This document shows positions 1 through 6,415 of a stretch of DNA of 7,977 bases, piece after piece. The stretch spans positions 1-7,977 of the forward strand of contig CATOLW010000046.1 in NCBI GenBank assembly GCA_951800935.1, written 5' to 3'. This DNA comes from an uncultured Clostridium sp. (lineage in GTDB: Bacteria; Bacillota_A; Clostridia; TANB77; CAG-508). Positions within the stretch are counted from its first letter, which is position 1, and the number at the start of each line of letters is the position of its first letter. Under the pieces are notes generated by a model. That model ran no database searches. It saw only the letters and a list, made by a program, of their open reading frames with translations, and had not been told where the DNA came from. The position numbers and the translations under genes are program-made.

Positions 1-1033
1 ATTTATATTCTTCGTTGTCTTTAATATTGATAAATTTGTCTTTTGTTATTTTACCTGCTTTAATTTCAAATGAAATAGCTATGGTAAATATCAGCATGGT
101 TTGCATGACTCTATGGTTTGTATTTGGATAGGATTTGTTTACCATTTCATAGATTTTTTTAAAGTCATTTAAGGCATGTTTTAAAATTCTTAAATTTCTG
201 GTTCCACTTTTATTAAAGGTAGATATGATGAGTCCTGTGTTTTCTCTTAAGAATCGAATTAGGTCTGGATTGTTCTCATAACGCATTAAAATTCCATTGA
301 TAATATAATCAAATTTAGGTGCATATTCAAAGGTTTCACCAATTAGCTTTTCTTTAATTCTTTCATAGTCATTTGCTTTGTCAAAAACATGTTCAATTTT
401 ATCTTGGATCTTTTCAACCATTGGTTTATCTGACTTGTTTAACTCATCTTGCTTATCTAATAGATAAGTTGCAATAAAGGTCTTCATTTCAAGATTAGAA
501 CTTTTTAGTTTTGTAGAAAGTTCTTTTTCATTACAGATAATAATGGTTTTGATATGGTCATGTTCTACAAAATTGTTAATATATCCTAATATGTCAATAA
601 CATCTACGTTTGCTCTTTCTAAGTCATCAAAACATAGTACTTTATCATCGGTTGAGAAAAATTCTCCATAGTCTACTCTATCTCCATTTTGGGTAACACC
701 AAAAAAGTTAGCCATATCGATTCCTGTTTTGGCATATTCTGGAATGGTTGTTTGTCCATTGGCATCCATAAATTTTCTTAAATTTTTATCCATCAATTGA
801 GTGGTTTCAATAAATATTTTTTTGCTAATTTCTTCTAGGTTTGAAATACCATATAATGACATATAAATAGTTGTGTATTTCTTTCCATTTAACTGCAAAG
901 ATTCAATCTTTTTTCTAATTTTATTATTCCAAAAATGAGTCTTACCAGACCCCCACTCTCCATTAATCATAATGGCATAGTCTGTGTAATCTGACCTTAC
1001 ATAATCTAATATGCTCTCTACTAAATCTTCCAT
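1..1033 (-). CDS. KAP-like P-loop NTPase, partial (C-terminus beyond left edge)
   Basis: An open frame of 344 residues starts at the ATG at 1031-1033 and is still open at the window edge. AAGGAGG at 1039-1045 sits five bases before it. Residues 25-32 (GEWGSGKT) are a Walker A motif. Residues 132-139 (VLCFDDLE) are a Walker B motif with the paired Asp typical of KAP/STAND-related ATPases. A likely sensor Asn is N168 in IIICNEKEL. Residues 57-63 read YMSLYGI. No membrane segment is visible between Walker A and B, although many KAP proteins have one there. The rest is hydrophilic and probably helical. KAP NTPases are membrane-linked or cytosolic ATPases, and some bacterial members, such as PifA of the F plasmid, act in phage exclusion. 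The fold is well supported; the family name is moderately sure; any defence role here is inference. GC content looks higher than in neighbouring comF. Confidence 0.8.
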   Translation of the reverse strand, partial: MEDLVESILDYVRSDYTDYAIMINGEWGSGKTHFWNNKIRKKIESLQLNGKKYTTIYMSLYGISNLEEISKKIFIETTQLMDKNLRKFMDANGQTTIPEYAKTGIDMANFFGVTQNGDRVDYGEFFSTDDKVLCFDDLERANVDVIDILGYINNFVEHDHIKTIIICNEKELSTKLKSSNLEMKTFIATYLLDKQDELNKSDKPMVEKIQDKIEHVFDKANDYERIKEKLIGETFEYAPKFDYIINGILMRYENNPDLIRFLRENTGLIISTFNKSGTRNLRILKHALNDFKKIYEMVNKSYPNTNHRVMQTMLIFTIAISFEIKAGKITKDKFINIKDNEEYK

Positions 1034-1049
1034 CTTTTCCTCCTTAACA

Positions 1050-1109
1050 GGGATAGGAAACGCAGGGATTTGGGGACGTTCCTTAAAATCCCCTGCGTCC
1101 CCCAATCCC
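1050..1109. repeat. GC-rich imperfect inverted repeat between comF and the NTPase gene
   Basis: This GC-rich island sits in very AT-rich surroundings. On the plus strand the left arm ACGCAGGGATTT (1060-1071) pairs with AAATCCCCTGCGT (1086-1098), with one bulged C. The outer ends GGGAT (1050-1054) and ATCCC (1105-1109) also pair. The loop holds GGGGACGTTCC (1072-1082). On the minus strand the hairpin begins five bases after the comF stop and ends just before the ribosome binding site of the NTPase gene. No T-run follows it, so it is not a classical terminator. It could be a REP-like or MITE-like repeat, or an RNA stem that protects the comF 3' end or tunes the downstream gene. Confidence 0.6.
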
Positions 1110-1113
1110 GATT

Positions 1114-1761
1114 TTAATCTTTTGCTATTGTTAGTATTCCTATTTTTTTAGGATTTGCTTGCTTTAACGTTTTGCTACATTCGTTTACTGTGCTTCCTGT
1201 TGTATAAATGTCATCTATTAATAAGATTTTTTTATTTTCTAGTGTTTTTCCATTTTGTAATTGATATGCATTTTGTATGTTTTTTTGCCTTTCTTCTTTG
1301 TTTAATTTGCTTTGTTCTACTATATTTTTAGTTTTAAAAAGGCTGTTATTATTGTAGTTAATTTCTGCTCTTTTGGCTATTTCCCTAGCAATTAGTTCAC
1401 TTTGGTTATAGCCTCTTTCTTTTCTTCTTTTTTTACTAATTGGAACTGGTATTATTGTATCATAAGATTTTAAAATTTGAAAGAATTTTTTATTTTTTAA
1501 CGAAAAATTTACAATTGTTTTATATAAATAAGATTTGTCCTTGAATTTATAATTTAGTATAATTTTTCTTATCATTCCCTGATATTGAAAAATATATAAA
1601 TGTTCTTGAAAATAACAGTTCTTTTTTTGATTTGTTTCGATTTCAAATTTTGCTTGCTTTTCTAATCGTATTTTGCATTTGTTGCATAAAAAGTTTTGAT
1701 TAATTTTTCCACATATTCCGCACGTTGGTGGATAAATTAGATTTAATATTTGATTTAAAAT
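1114..1761 (-). CDS. comF: ComF family protein (double zinc finger / phosphoribosyltransferase-like), AUU start proposed
   Basis: ComF is a cytosolic protein needed in competent Gram-positive bacteria for processing incoming single-stranded DNA. The frame read from 1761 gives 215 residues, the usual family length. Residues 11-29 contain PPTCGIC and LCNKC, so Cys14, 17, 26 and 29 form the N-terminal zinc knuckle. Residues 105-122 carry PVPISKKRRKERGYNQ, a ComF signature, and residues 182-191 carry IDDIYTTGST, the PRPP-binding loop of type I phosphoribosyltransferases. The first ATG in frame (1573-1575) would remove the zinc finger and start inside conserved sequence. Upstream in frame there is no ATG, GTG or TTG before the stop at 1824-1826. 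AGGAG at 1770-1774 lies eight bases before ATT at 1759-1761, which I take as the start. The gene has its own consensus promoter and follows recD2. Confidence 0.88.
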   Translation of the reverse strand: MLNQILNLIYPPTCGICGKINQNFLCNKCKIRLEKQAKFEIETNQKKNCYFQEHLYIFQYQGMIRKIILNYKFKDKSYLYKTIVNFSLKNKKFFQILKSYDTIIPVPISKKRRKERGYNQSELIAREIAKRAEINYNNNSLFKTKNIVEQSKLNKEERQKNIQNAYQLQNGKTLENKKILLIDDIYTTGSTVNECSKTLKQANPKKIGILTIAKD

Positions 1762-1769
1762 TTTGATTT

Positions 1770-1774
1770 CTCCT
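1770..1774 (-). promoter_or_regulatory. Shine-Dalgarno site that sets the AUU start of comF
   Basis: The minus strand reads AAAAGGAG here. The AGGAG core lies eight bases before the in-frame ATT at 1759-1761, ideal spacing. No usable ATG, GTG or TTG exists at this distance, so this site is the main reason for proposing AUU initiation. Confidence 0.65.
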
Positions 1775-1826
1775 TTTGGAATTAAATTTTTAAATAATTT
1801 CTTTTTGAGTAAAAAATATGTTTCTC

Positions 1827-1855
1827 ATTATAATTTATTTTTATTCTTCTGTCAA
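1827..1855 (-). promoter_or_regulatory. Consensus sigma-A promoter driving comF
   Basis: On the minus strand TTGACA (1850-1855) is followed after exactly 17 bases by TATAAT (1827-1832), a perfect match to the housekeeping -35 and -10 consensus. Transcription should start near 1820, giving an untranslated leader of about 60 bases before the proposed comF start. It lies in the gap after the recD2 stop and so should make comF, and perhaps the NTPase gene behind it, independent of recD2. Confidence 0.75.
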
Positions 1856-1874
1856 TATTTTTTTGTTGAATTTT

Positions 1875-1905
1875 TATAAAAAAAAGAAACTACTTCTTTT
1901 TGGAA
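1875..1905 (-). terminator. Possible weak terminator after recD2
   Basis: On the minus strand AAAAAGAA, a short GTAGT-like loop and TTCTTTTT form an almost pure A/T stem that runs into further T residues, shortly after the recD2 stop. With one G-C pair the stem is weak. The position between the recD2 stop and the comF promoter fits a terminator, but the structure alone is not convincing. Confidence 0.3.
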
Positions 1906-1918
1906 AGCAATTTCTTTT

Positions 1919-4154
1919 CTATTTTTCTTCTTCTATCACTCTCATTTTATATTCTAAGCCTGTATTTCTTTTTTTCACTTCCACATTTTGTATCATAAAG
2001 TCTACTACTTTTTCGATTCCTACAATAACTAATAATTTTTTAGCTCGTGTTATTCCTGTATAAAGTAAATTTCTTGTAATTAGCATAGGAGCTGCTGACG
2101 GAATCACCATAATTACAACATCAAACTCGCTTCCGTTGTGATTTGTGAATCGTTATGGCATAGCTGTGTTCAATTTGATCTAAATCCGAAAATTCATACC
2201 AAGCTATTTTTTCATCATCAAATCGAATTTCTATTTGTTTTTCCCTTTCATTGACTTGTGTTATCGTTCCAATTTCGCCATTAAATACTCCACTTCCTAT
2301 TTCTTTTTTGCCAGAATATTTTTTTTCCCAATAAATGTCGTAGTTGTTTTTAATTTGCATCACTCGGTCTCCTGCTCTATAAATTGCTCCCATACTTGCT
2401 CTTTCTGGAAGATTATCATAATTGGGATTTAATTGTTCTTGCAAGGCTTTATTTAGTTCCTTTGTTCCAAGCATTCCTTTTTTAGTTGGTGTTAATACCT
2501 GTATATTTTGGAAAAAGTCATAATTACCATAGTTTTGTAATCTTCCTGTACATAGGGAAATCACTTCTGCTAGCATTTTTTCTTGTTGAATTCCTTTAAT
2601 GAAAAAGAAGTCTTCTTTCATTTCTTCTGTATCTTCTTCTCCTTTTTTTAAAAAACTTTCTCCTTGATTTACTCTATGGGCATTTAAAATAATTTTGCTT
2701 TTGGCAGCTTGTCTAAAAATTTTGTCTAAATGGATCGTTGCAATTTCTTCTGAATGAATTAAGTCTTTTAAGACACTTCCTGGTCCAACAGATGCTAATT
2801 GGTCTTCATCTCCAACTAATATCAATTTTGTTCCTTGATAAATACATTTTAGTAAATAATTCATTAAAAATATATCCACCATTGACATTTCATCTACAAT
2901 AATCAAGTCTCCATCAATCGGAGCACCTTCATAGTCAGACGTATTTTTATATAAACTATCTTCATCAATTTTTCCAATTTCTAATAGTCGATGCAAAGTA
3001 GAAGCTTCTTTTCCTGTAGTTTCTGTCATTCTTTTGGCTGCTCTTCCTGTTGGTGCACAAAGGACTACTTTTTTCCCCTTTTCTTCATAAATATCTATTA
3101 TTGTTTTGATAATTGTTGTTTTCCCTGTACCTGGTCCTCCTGTAATAATTGCCACATTATTTTTATTGACTAATTTTATTGCTTCTTTTTGTTTTTCTGA
3201 CAATTCTAATTTCGAATTTTCTTCTACTTTTTTTAGTTCAGCTTCAATATATTCTATCTTTTTTATATTTTTTGCTTTTTGTAGTCGGTCAATTCGAATA
3301 GCAATTTCCGCTTCTGTATTAAAAAAGCTTTCTAAATATACATACTCTTCGCCTTCTCTATTTTCTACTACAATTTCATTTTTTGCTCTTAAATTAATCA
3401 ATCCATCCTCTACATTTTCTTTTGAAACATCTAAAAGATTGATCACAAAGTCAATTAAATTTACTTTTAACACGCAAGTATGTCCATTATAAGTACTCCT
3501 AATTAATCCATATTTAATACCACTAGAAACTCTTTTTTCATTGTTATAATTCATGCCTAAATCTAGTGCCATTTTATCTATTTGTTTAAAATCCACACCT
3601 CTGGCAATATCAATTAAAATATATGGATTGGCTTCTATTTGCTCGATTGCATTTATACCAAGCAAATCAAATACTTTTTTAGCATGTTCTGCACCAATTC
3701 CGAACCTCTCTAAAAATCCTACAATTTGCCAAACTTCCCAGTTTTGTATAAAGGCCTCTCCTAGTTCCATAGCTCCACTTTGTGAAATCCCTTTTACTTC
3801 CGCTAATCTTTTAGGCTCATATTTAAAAACATGAATTGTCTCTTCTTCAAATTTTTTAATAATTCTCTTAGCTAATGCTTCTCCTATTCCTTTTATATTT
3901 CCATTAGCCAAATATCTTTCCAAAGCATCTAATGTTTGTGGCATCATTTTTTCAAATGTATCAATTTTAAATTGCCTACCATATTCTTTATGCTCCACAA
4001 ATTTTCCTATAAGCTTTAAACTATCACCTTCATTAACAAAAGGCAAATAGCCTACCACAGTAGTAGACTCTTCATTTGTCTCAAATTCTGCTATCATATA
4101 ACTATTTATCTCATTTTTATAAATAATTCCTTGTATTTGTCCTGTGATTTCCAT
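1919..4154 (-). CDS. recD2: RecD2-type SF1 DNA helicase, interrupted by a one-base frameshift
   Basis: RecD2 (YrrC) is a 5'-3' superfamily 1B helicase acting in DNA repair and replication-fork maintenance without RecBC. The ATG at 4152-4154 follows AAGGAG at 4161-4166. The N-terminal domain (about 1-75) and helix-hairpin-helix region (about 80-200) precede the motor: Walker A GGPGTGKT 339-346, motif II VDEMSMVD 420-427, motif III GDEDQLASVGPG 448-459, RQA near 481, and YAITIHKSQ 665-673. The first frame then reads RKRV and stops at 2121-2123. Removing one base near 2135 restores GSEFDVVIM and continues to RNLLYTGITRAK (motif VI), ending at 1919. The restored protein has 744 residues, normal for Firmicute RecD2. 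Without the repair the product lacks the motif VI arginine and should be inactive. It could be a true mutation or a read error. Confidence 0.9.
2132..2138 (-). other. Frameshift site in recD2
   Basis: The minus strand reads TCA CAA C GGA AGC GAG TTT GAT. Family members read S-Q-G-S-E-F-D/x here, so the C complementary to G2135 is one base too many. The surrounding bases are not a homopolymer. Reading straight through gives SQRKRV and a TGA. Confidence 0.85.
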
Positions 4155-4178
4155 TTAACTCTCCTTTTTGTAAATACA

Positions 4179-4207
4179 AGTCTATCATAAATTCTATTTA
4201 TTTTCAA
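4179..4207 (-). promoter_or_regulatory. Candidate promoter of recD2
   Basis: On the minus strand TTGAAA (4202-4207, five of six consensus bases) is followed after 17 bases by TAGACT (4179-4184, four of six). Transcription would begin near 4172 and give a leader of under 20 bases before the recD2 ATG. The -10 box is poor, so this is only a candidate. Confidence 0.4.
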
Positions 4208-4240
4208 GTGTCGCATTTGGGACAGGCACAACTCCCCCCT
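4208..4240. repeat. Short GC-rich intergenic patch, possible repeat remnant
   Basis: Between the small membrane protein gene and recD2 the plus strand holds CGCATTTGGGACAGGCAC followed by AACTCCCCCC. The patch is far richer in G and C than its surroundings. It shares the layout CGCA, ATTTGGG, AC, about 10-15 bases, TCCCC with the element at 1050-1109, in the same orientation. It lacks the second long arm, so it may be a decayed or partial copy, or simply chance. Confidence 0.4.
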
Positions 4241-4253
4241 CTTTAAAATTATT

Positions 4254-4604
4254 TTAATTTTCATTTACATTGTCGATAATATCTTTACATTCTTTCCAAG
4301 TTGTTACTTTTAAGCAGTTGTATTCCATTTCCATTTTCTTGGCTATTTCTTTTGTTTTGTCTTCTGATTTTAAGTCTGCTACTATAATGTTTTTTAAGTA
4401 CTCCTCTTTGCCATAAAGTATTTTAAATAGACTTGATCTTAGAAATCCTTCTATTTTTTCTTCTTGATTTTTGACTGCTATAATTACATAAATTCCATCA
4501 GATTGTAAGTTTGTATAGGTAAATATGTCTATGATGTTTTTAACAATTGAAAAAAAACCATAAATGGCAAATGTCCAAAAAATAGTGTTTAAGATAAATT
4601 CCAT
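4254..4604 (-). CDS. Small one-helix membrane protein with glycosyltransferase-like soluble part, function unknown
   Basis: I do not recognise a named family. The product is 116 residues from the ATG at 4602-4604; a GTG directly before it (4605-4607) would add one residue. GGGGAGG at 4614-4620 lies nine bases before the ATG and six before the GTG, so either may be used. Residues about 3-29 are one hydrophobic segment, probably a membrane anchor. Residues about 38-98 (IYVIIAVKNQEEKIEGFL, then NIIVADLKSEDKTKEIAKKM) look like the beginning of a GT2 glycosyltransferase fold, beta-alpha-beta with an Asp-rich turn, but the protein ends before any catalytic region. It may therefore be a small non-catalytic relative. 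It lies after the rplQ terminator and before recD2. Good start signals and codon use make it a real gene; its role is open. Confidence 0.75.
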   Translation of the reverse strand: MEFILNTIFWTFAIYGFFSIVKNIIDIFTYTNLQSDGIYVIIAVKNQEEKIEGFLRSSLFKILYGKEEYLKNIIVADLKSEDKTKEIAKKMEMEYNCLKVTTWKECKDIIDNVNEN

Positions 4605-4607
4605 CAC

Positions 4608-4740
4608 TTTTAGCCTCCCCTTATGGTTTTATTATATGTTCTTTTCATTTTATCGGTGCTTTTGTTTTCTAATTCTTTTATGAATGCCTATGTTGTAGCT
4701 TTCCAAGATTGACTATCCTAGATTAATTTATTTCCAATTA
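4608..4740. other. Gap between the L17 terminator and the small membrane protein gene
   Basis: No gene is visible. A TATAAT hexamer on the minus strand (4631-4636) could be the -10 box of a promoter for the small membrane protein, but the bases 17 upstream (GCACCG) do not resemble a -35 box. Confidence 0.3.
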
Positions 4741-4745
4741 GCCAT

Positions 4746-4776
4746 AAAAAAAGCCACCATAATTGGTGGATTTTTT
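4746..4776 (-). terminator. Intrinsic terminator after rplQ
   Basis: On the minus strand CCACCA, loop ATTA, TGGTGG (stem bases 4754-4759 and 4764-4769) is preceded by a run of A and followed by C and seven T. The stem is short but mostly G-C. It begins about 20 bases after the rplQ stop and closes the alpha operon. The A-run on the other side means it could also act on plus-strand transcripts. Confidence 0.88.
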
Positions 4777-4794
4777 ATTTCTATTTTTATTCGA

Positions 4795-5322
4795 CTAGAT
4801 AAGTTGTAATATAGCAACTTCTGCTCCGTCCCCACGTCTTGGACCTGCTTTGATAATACGTGTATATCCTCCTACATTTTTACCTGCATATTTTGGAGCA
4901 ATTTCATTGAATAATTTTGATGGTAAATCAATGTTGTTTCCTTTGCTATCTTTTACTTTGTTAACTTTTCTCATAATTTTTCTTCTTGCATTTAGTCTAC
5001 TTGGCATGTCTTTTTGTCTTTTTTCAGCAGTTTCTTCTTTTACTACTTTTAAATATTCTTTACCATTTTTGCTTTTTACTAATTCGGTTTCTTTGTTTCC
5101 CTTTGCATCTAATTTTGCTTTTACTACTTTAACTTCTACCATTTCAAAATTATCTTTTTCTTTGATAGCAAGTGAAATGATGCTGTCAGCAATGGCTTTT
5201 ACTTCTTTTGCTCTAGCTAATGTTGTTTCTACTTTTCCGTACATAATTAAATCGGTTGTTAATGTTTTTAACATTGCCATTCTTATGTCTGTTGTTCTAC
5301 CTAATTTTCTATTTGTAGCCAA
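4795..5322 (-). CDS. rplQ: 50S ribosomal protein L17 (bL17) with a large internal insertion
   Basis: L17 binds 23S rRNA near the exit-tunnel side of the large subunit. The start MATNRKLGRTTDIRMAML, the segment TTDLI..GKVETTLARAKEVK and the end LFNEIAPKYAGKNVGGYTRIIKAGPRRGD are classic L17. I choose TTG at 5320-5322 (175 residues): AAGGAAGG at 5331-5338 is eight bases upstream, while the in-frame GTG at 5329-5331 overlaps that Shine-Dalgarno site. Ordinary L17 has about 115-130 residues. Here about 50 extra residues (roughly 58-109 from the TTG), rich in Lys, Glu and Val, separate SLAIKEKD from SRLNARRKIMRKV, and a smaller extension (KDSKGNNIDLP) follows. Both keep frame, so this is a lineage-specific insertion and not damage. 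It is the last gene of the operon, 31 bases after the rpoA stop, with a terminator behind it. Confidence 0.95.
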   Translation of the reverse strand: MATNRKLGRTTDIRMAMLKTLTTDLIMYGKVETTLARAKEVKAIADSIISLAIKEKDNFEMVEVKVVKAKLDAKGNKETELVKSKNGKEYLKVVKEETAEKRQKDMPSRLNARRKIMRKVNKVKDSKGNNIDLPSKLFNEIAPKYAGKNVGGYTRIIKAGPRRGDGAEVAILQLI

Positions 5323-5330
5323 TTTTTTCA

Positions 5331-5338
5331 CCTTCCTT
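5331..5338 (-). promoter_or_regulatory. Shine-Dalgarno site that sets the TTG start of rplQ
   Basis: AAGGAAGG on the minus strand lies eight bases before TTG (5320-5322). The competing GTG shares its first base with this site and is therefore unlikely. The TTG start gives M-A-T-N-R-K-L-G-R, the usual L17 amino end. Confidence 0.65.
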
Positions 5339-5353
5339 TAACTTATACTTTTA

Positions 5354-6301
5354 TTAATCGTCTTCACTAGCAAAATCCAATCCTAATGAATGTAATTTTG
5401 CAGTCACTTCATCAAATGATTTTTTACCTAGATTTCTTACTTTCATCATTTCTGTTTCAGATTTATTTGTTAAGTCTTCAACAGTAGCAATTCCAGCTCT
5501 TTTTAAACAATTGAAAGATCTAACAGATAATTCTAATTCTTCTATTGACATTTCTAATACTTTTTCTTTCTTTGATTCTTCTTTTTCAATCATTACTTGT
5601 GTATTTCTTGCTGCTTCTGATAAATCAATAAACAATTCTAAATGTCCTGTCATTACCTTTGCAGCTAGACTTAACGCTTCGTGTGCCTTTAAACTTCCAT
5701 CTGTCCATACTTCAATCACTAATTTGTCGTAATCCACCATTTGTCCTACCCTTGTATTTTCTACTTGATAGTTAACTTTTTTTACTGGTGTATAGATAGA
5801 ATCAATTGGAAGTACTGATATATCTTGATTTTGTTTTTTATTTTTTTCTGATGAATTATATCCTCTTCCTTTGTCTGCCGTCATTTCCATTTTTAGGCTT
5901 CCACCTTCAGAAATGGTAGCAATATGTAAGTCTGGATTTAAAACTTCAACAGTTCCATCTGTTACAATATCTCCTGCTGTAACTTCACCTTCACCTTTGA
6001 TATCAATTCTTAAAACTTTTTCTTCGTTCTCATCGAATTTTAGTCTAACATTTTTCAAATTAACAATAATTTCAGGTACATCTTCTACAACATTTGGTAT
6101 AGTAGAAAATTCATGTAGTACTCCATCTATTTTTACACCTGTTATAGCGCATCCTGGAAGTGATGAAAGCAAGATTCTTCTTAAAGAATTTCCTATTGTT
6201 ACTCCATACCCTCTTTCTAATGGTTCACATACAAATTTTGCATAATTATTTGTATCATCTACTTCTAGACATTCAATATTTGGCTTTTCGAATTCTATCA
6301 T
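5354..6301 (-). CDS. rpoA: DNA-directed RNA polymerase alpha subunit
   Basis: The alpha dimer is the scaffold for beta and beta' assembly, and its C-terminal domain contacts promoter UP elements and activators. The product has 315 residues, normal for the family. The N-terminal domain (about 1-235) contains [20 protein letters not shown] (31-50) and [17 protein letters not shown] (63-79), the dimer and assembly region. A charged linker (about 237-250, EKEESKKEK) leads to the C-terminal domain, with [15 protein letters not shown] (257-271), where R261 matches the DNA-contacting R265 of E. coli, and [11 protein letters not shown] (289-299). A stretch rich in Lys, Asn and Gln (about 148-161) matches the variable loop near the assembly face. 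AGGAGG at 6307-6312 is five bases before the ATG. It follows rpsD after 114 bases. Confidence 0.98.
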   Translation of the reverse strand: MIEFEKPNIECLEVDDTNNYAKFVCEPLERGYGVTIGNSLRRILLSSLPGCAITGVKIDGVLHEFSTIPNVVEDVPEIIVNLKNVRLKFDENEEKVLRIDIKGEGEVTAGDIVTDGTVEVLNPDLHIATISEGGSLKMEMTADKGRGYNSSEKNKKQNQDISVLPIDSIYTPVKKVNYQVENTRVGQMVDYDKLVIEVWTDGSLKAHEALSLAAKVMTGHLELFIDLSEAARNTQVMIEKEESKKEKVLEMSIEELELSVRSFNCLKRAGIATVEDLTNKSETEMMKVRNLGKKSFDEVTAKLHSLGLDFASEDD

Positions 6302-6415
6302 TTTTACCTCCTAAATTTTAGGAATATCGTTCCCCAATTTTCTAAAAACTTTATCGGTCTTTTAGTAAAATTTTTAAAGTTTTGATTAAACCTCTATTTT
6401 TACTTCCTGCCCTTA
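6302..6415 (-). promoter_or_regulatory. rpsD-rpoA spacer with overlapping small hairpins at the rpoA ribosome binding site
   Basis: This is the longest gap inside the operon. The plus-strand palindrome TCCTAAATTTTAGGA (6309-6323) includes the rpoA Shine-Dalgarno sequence, so in RNA a five-pair stem with a five-base loop could cover it. GGAATATCGTTCC (6321-6333) can form another short stem that uses the same upstream bases, so the two would compete. The stems are small. No good promoter was found in the gap. Control of rpoA translation here is only a possibility. Confidence 0.3.

Noticed and set aside
1114..1575. Short 153-residue ComF starting at the internal ATG
   Set aside because: The same frame continues upstream with the CxxC zinc knuckles and a good ribosome binding site, and the ATG itself has no Shine-Dalgarno site at the right distance.
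1818..2063. Plus-strand 81-residue hydrophobic frame
   Set aside because: It overlaps the comF promoter and the end of recD2 on the other strand, has no Shine-Dalgarno site, and reads as antisense of poly-A-rich sequence.
1919..2110. Separate 63-residue minus-strand gene
   Set aside because: Its sequence (RNLLYTGITRAK) is the C-terminal end of RecD2; it joins the upstream frame when one base near 2135 is removed.
2121..2145. Programmed +1 frameshift as the normal way to make RecD2
   Set aside because: No slippery site with good tRNA re-pairing and no stimulatory stop or stem was seen, and RecD2 is not known to use frameshifting; mutation or read error is simpler.
4243..4257. Perfect palindrome TTAAAATTATTTTAA at the stop of the small membrane protein gene
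   Set aside because: It is purely A/T with no room for a stable loop and no T-run of its own, so it is not a convincing terminator or operator in such AT-rich DNA.
4613..4654. Mini frame on the minus strand encoding MKRTYNKTIRGG before the small membrane protein
   Set aside because: Only 12 codons with no convincing ribosome binding site; its first residues recall L34 by chance, but nothing else matches.
4850..5341. Plus-strand open frame of 163 residues opposite rplQ, and similar plus-strand frames opposite recD2, rpoA and rpsD
   Set aside because: They are hydrophobic, Ser/Phe-rich mirror frames of real AT-rich minus-strand genes and lack family motifs or ribosome binding sites.
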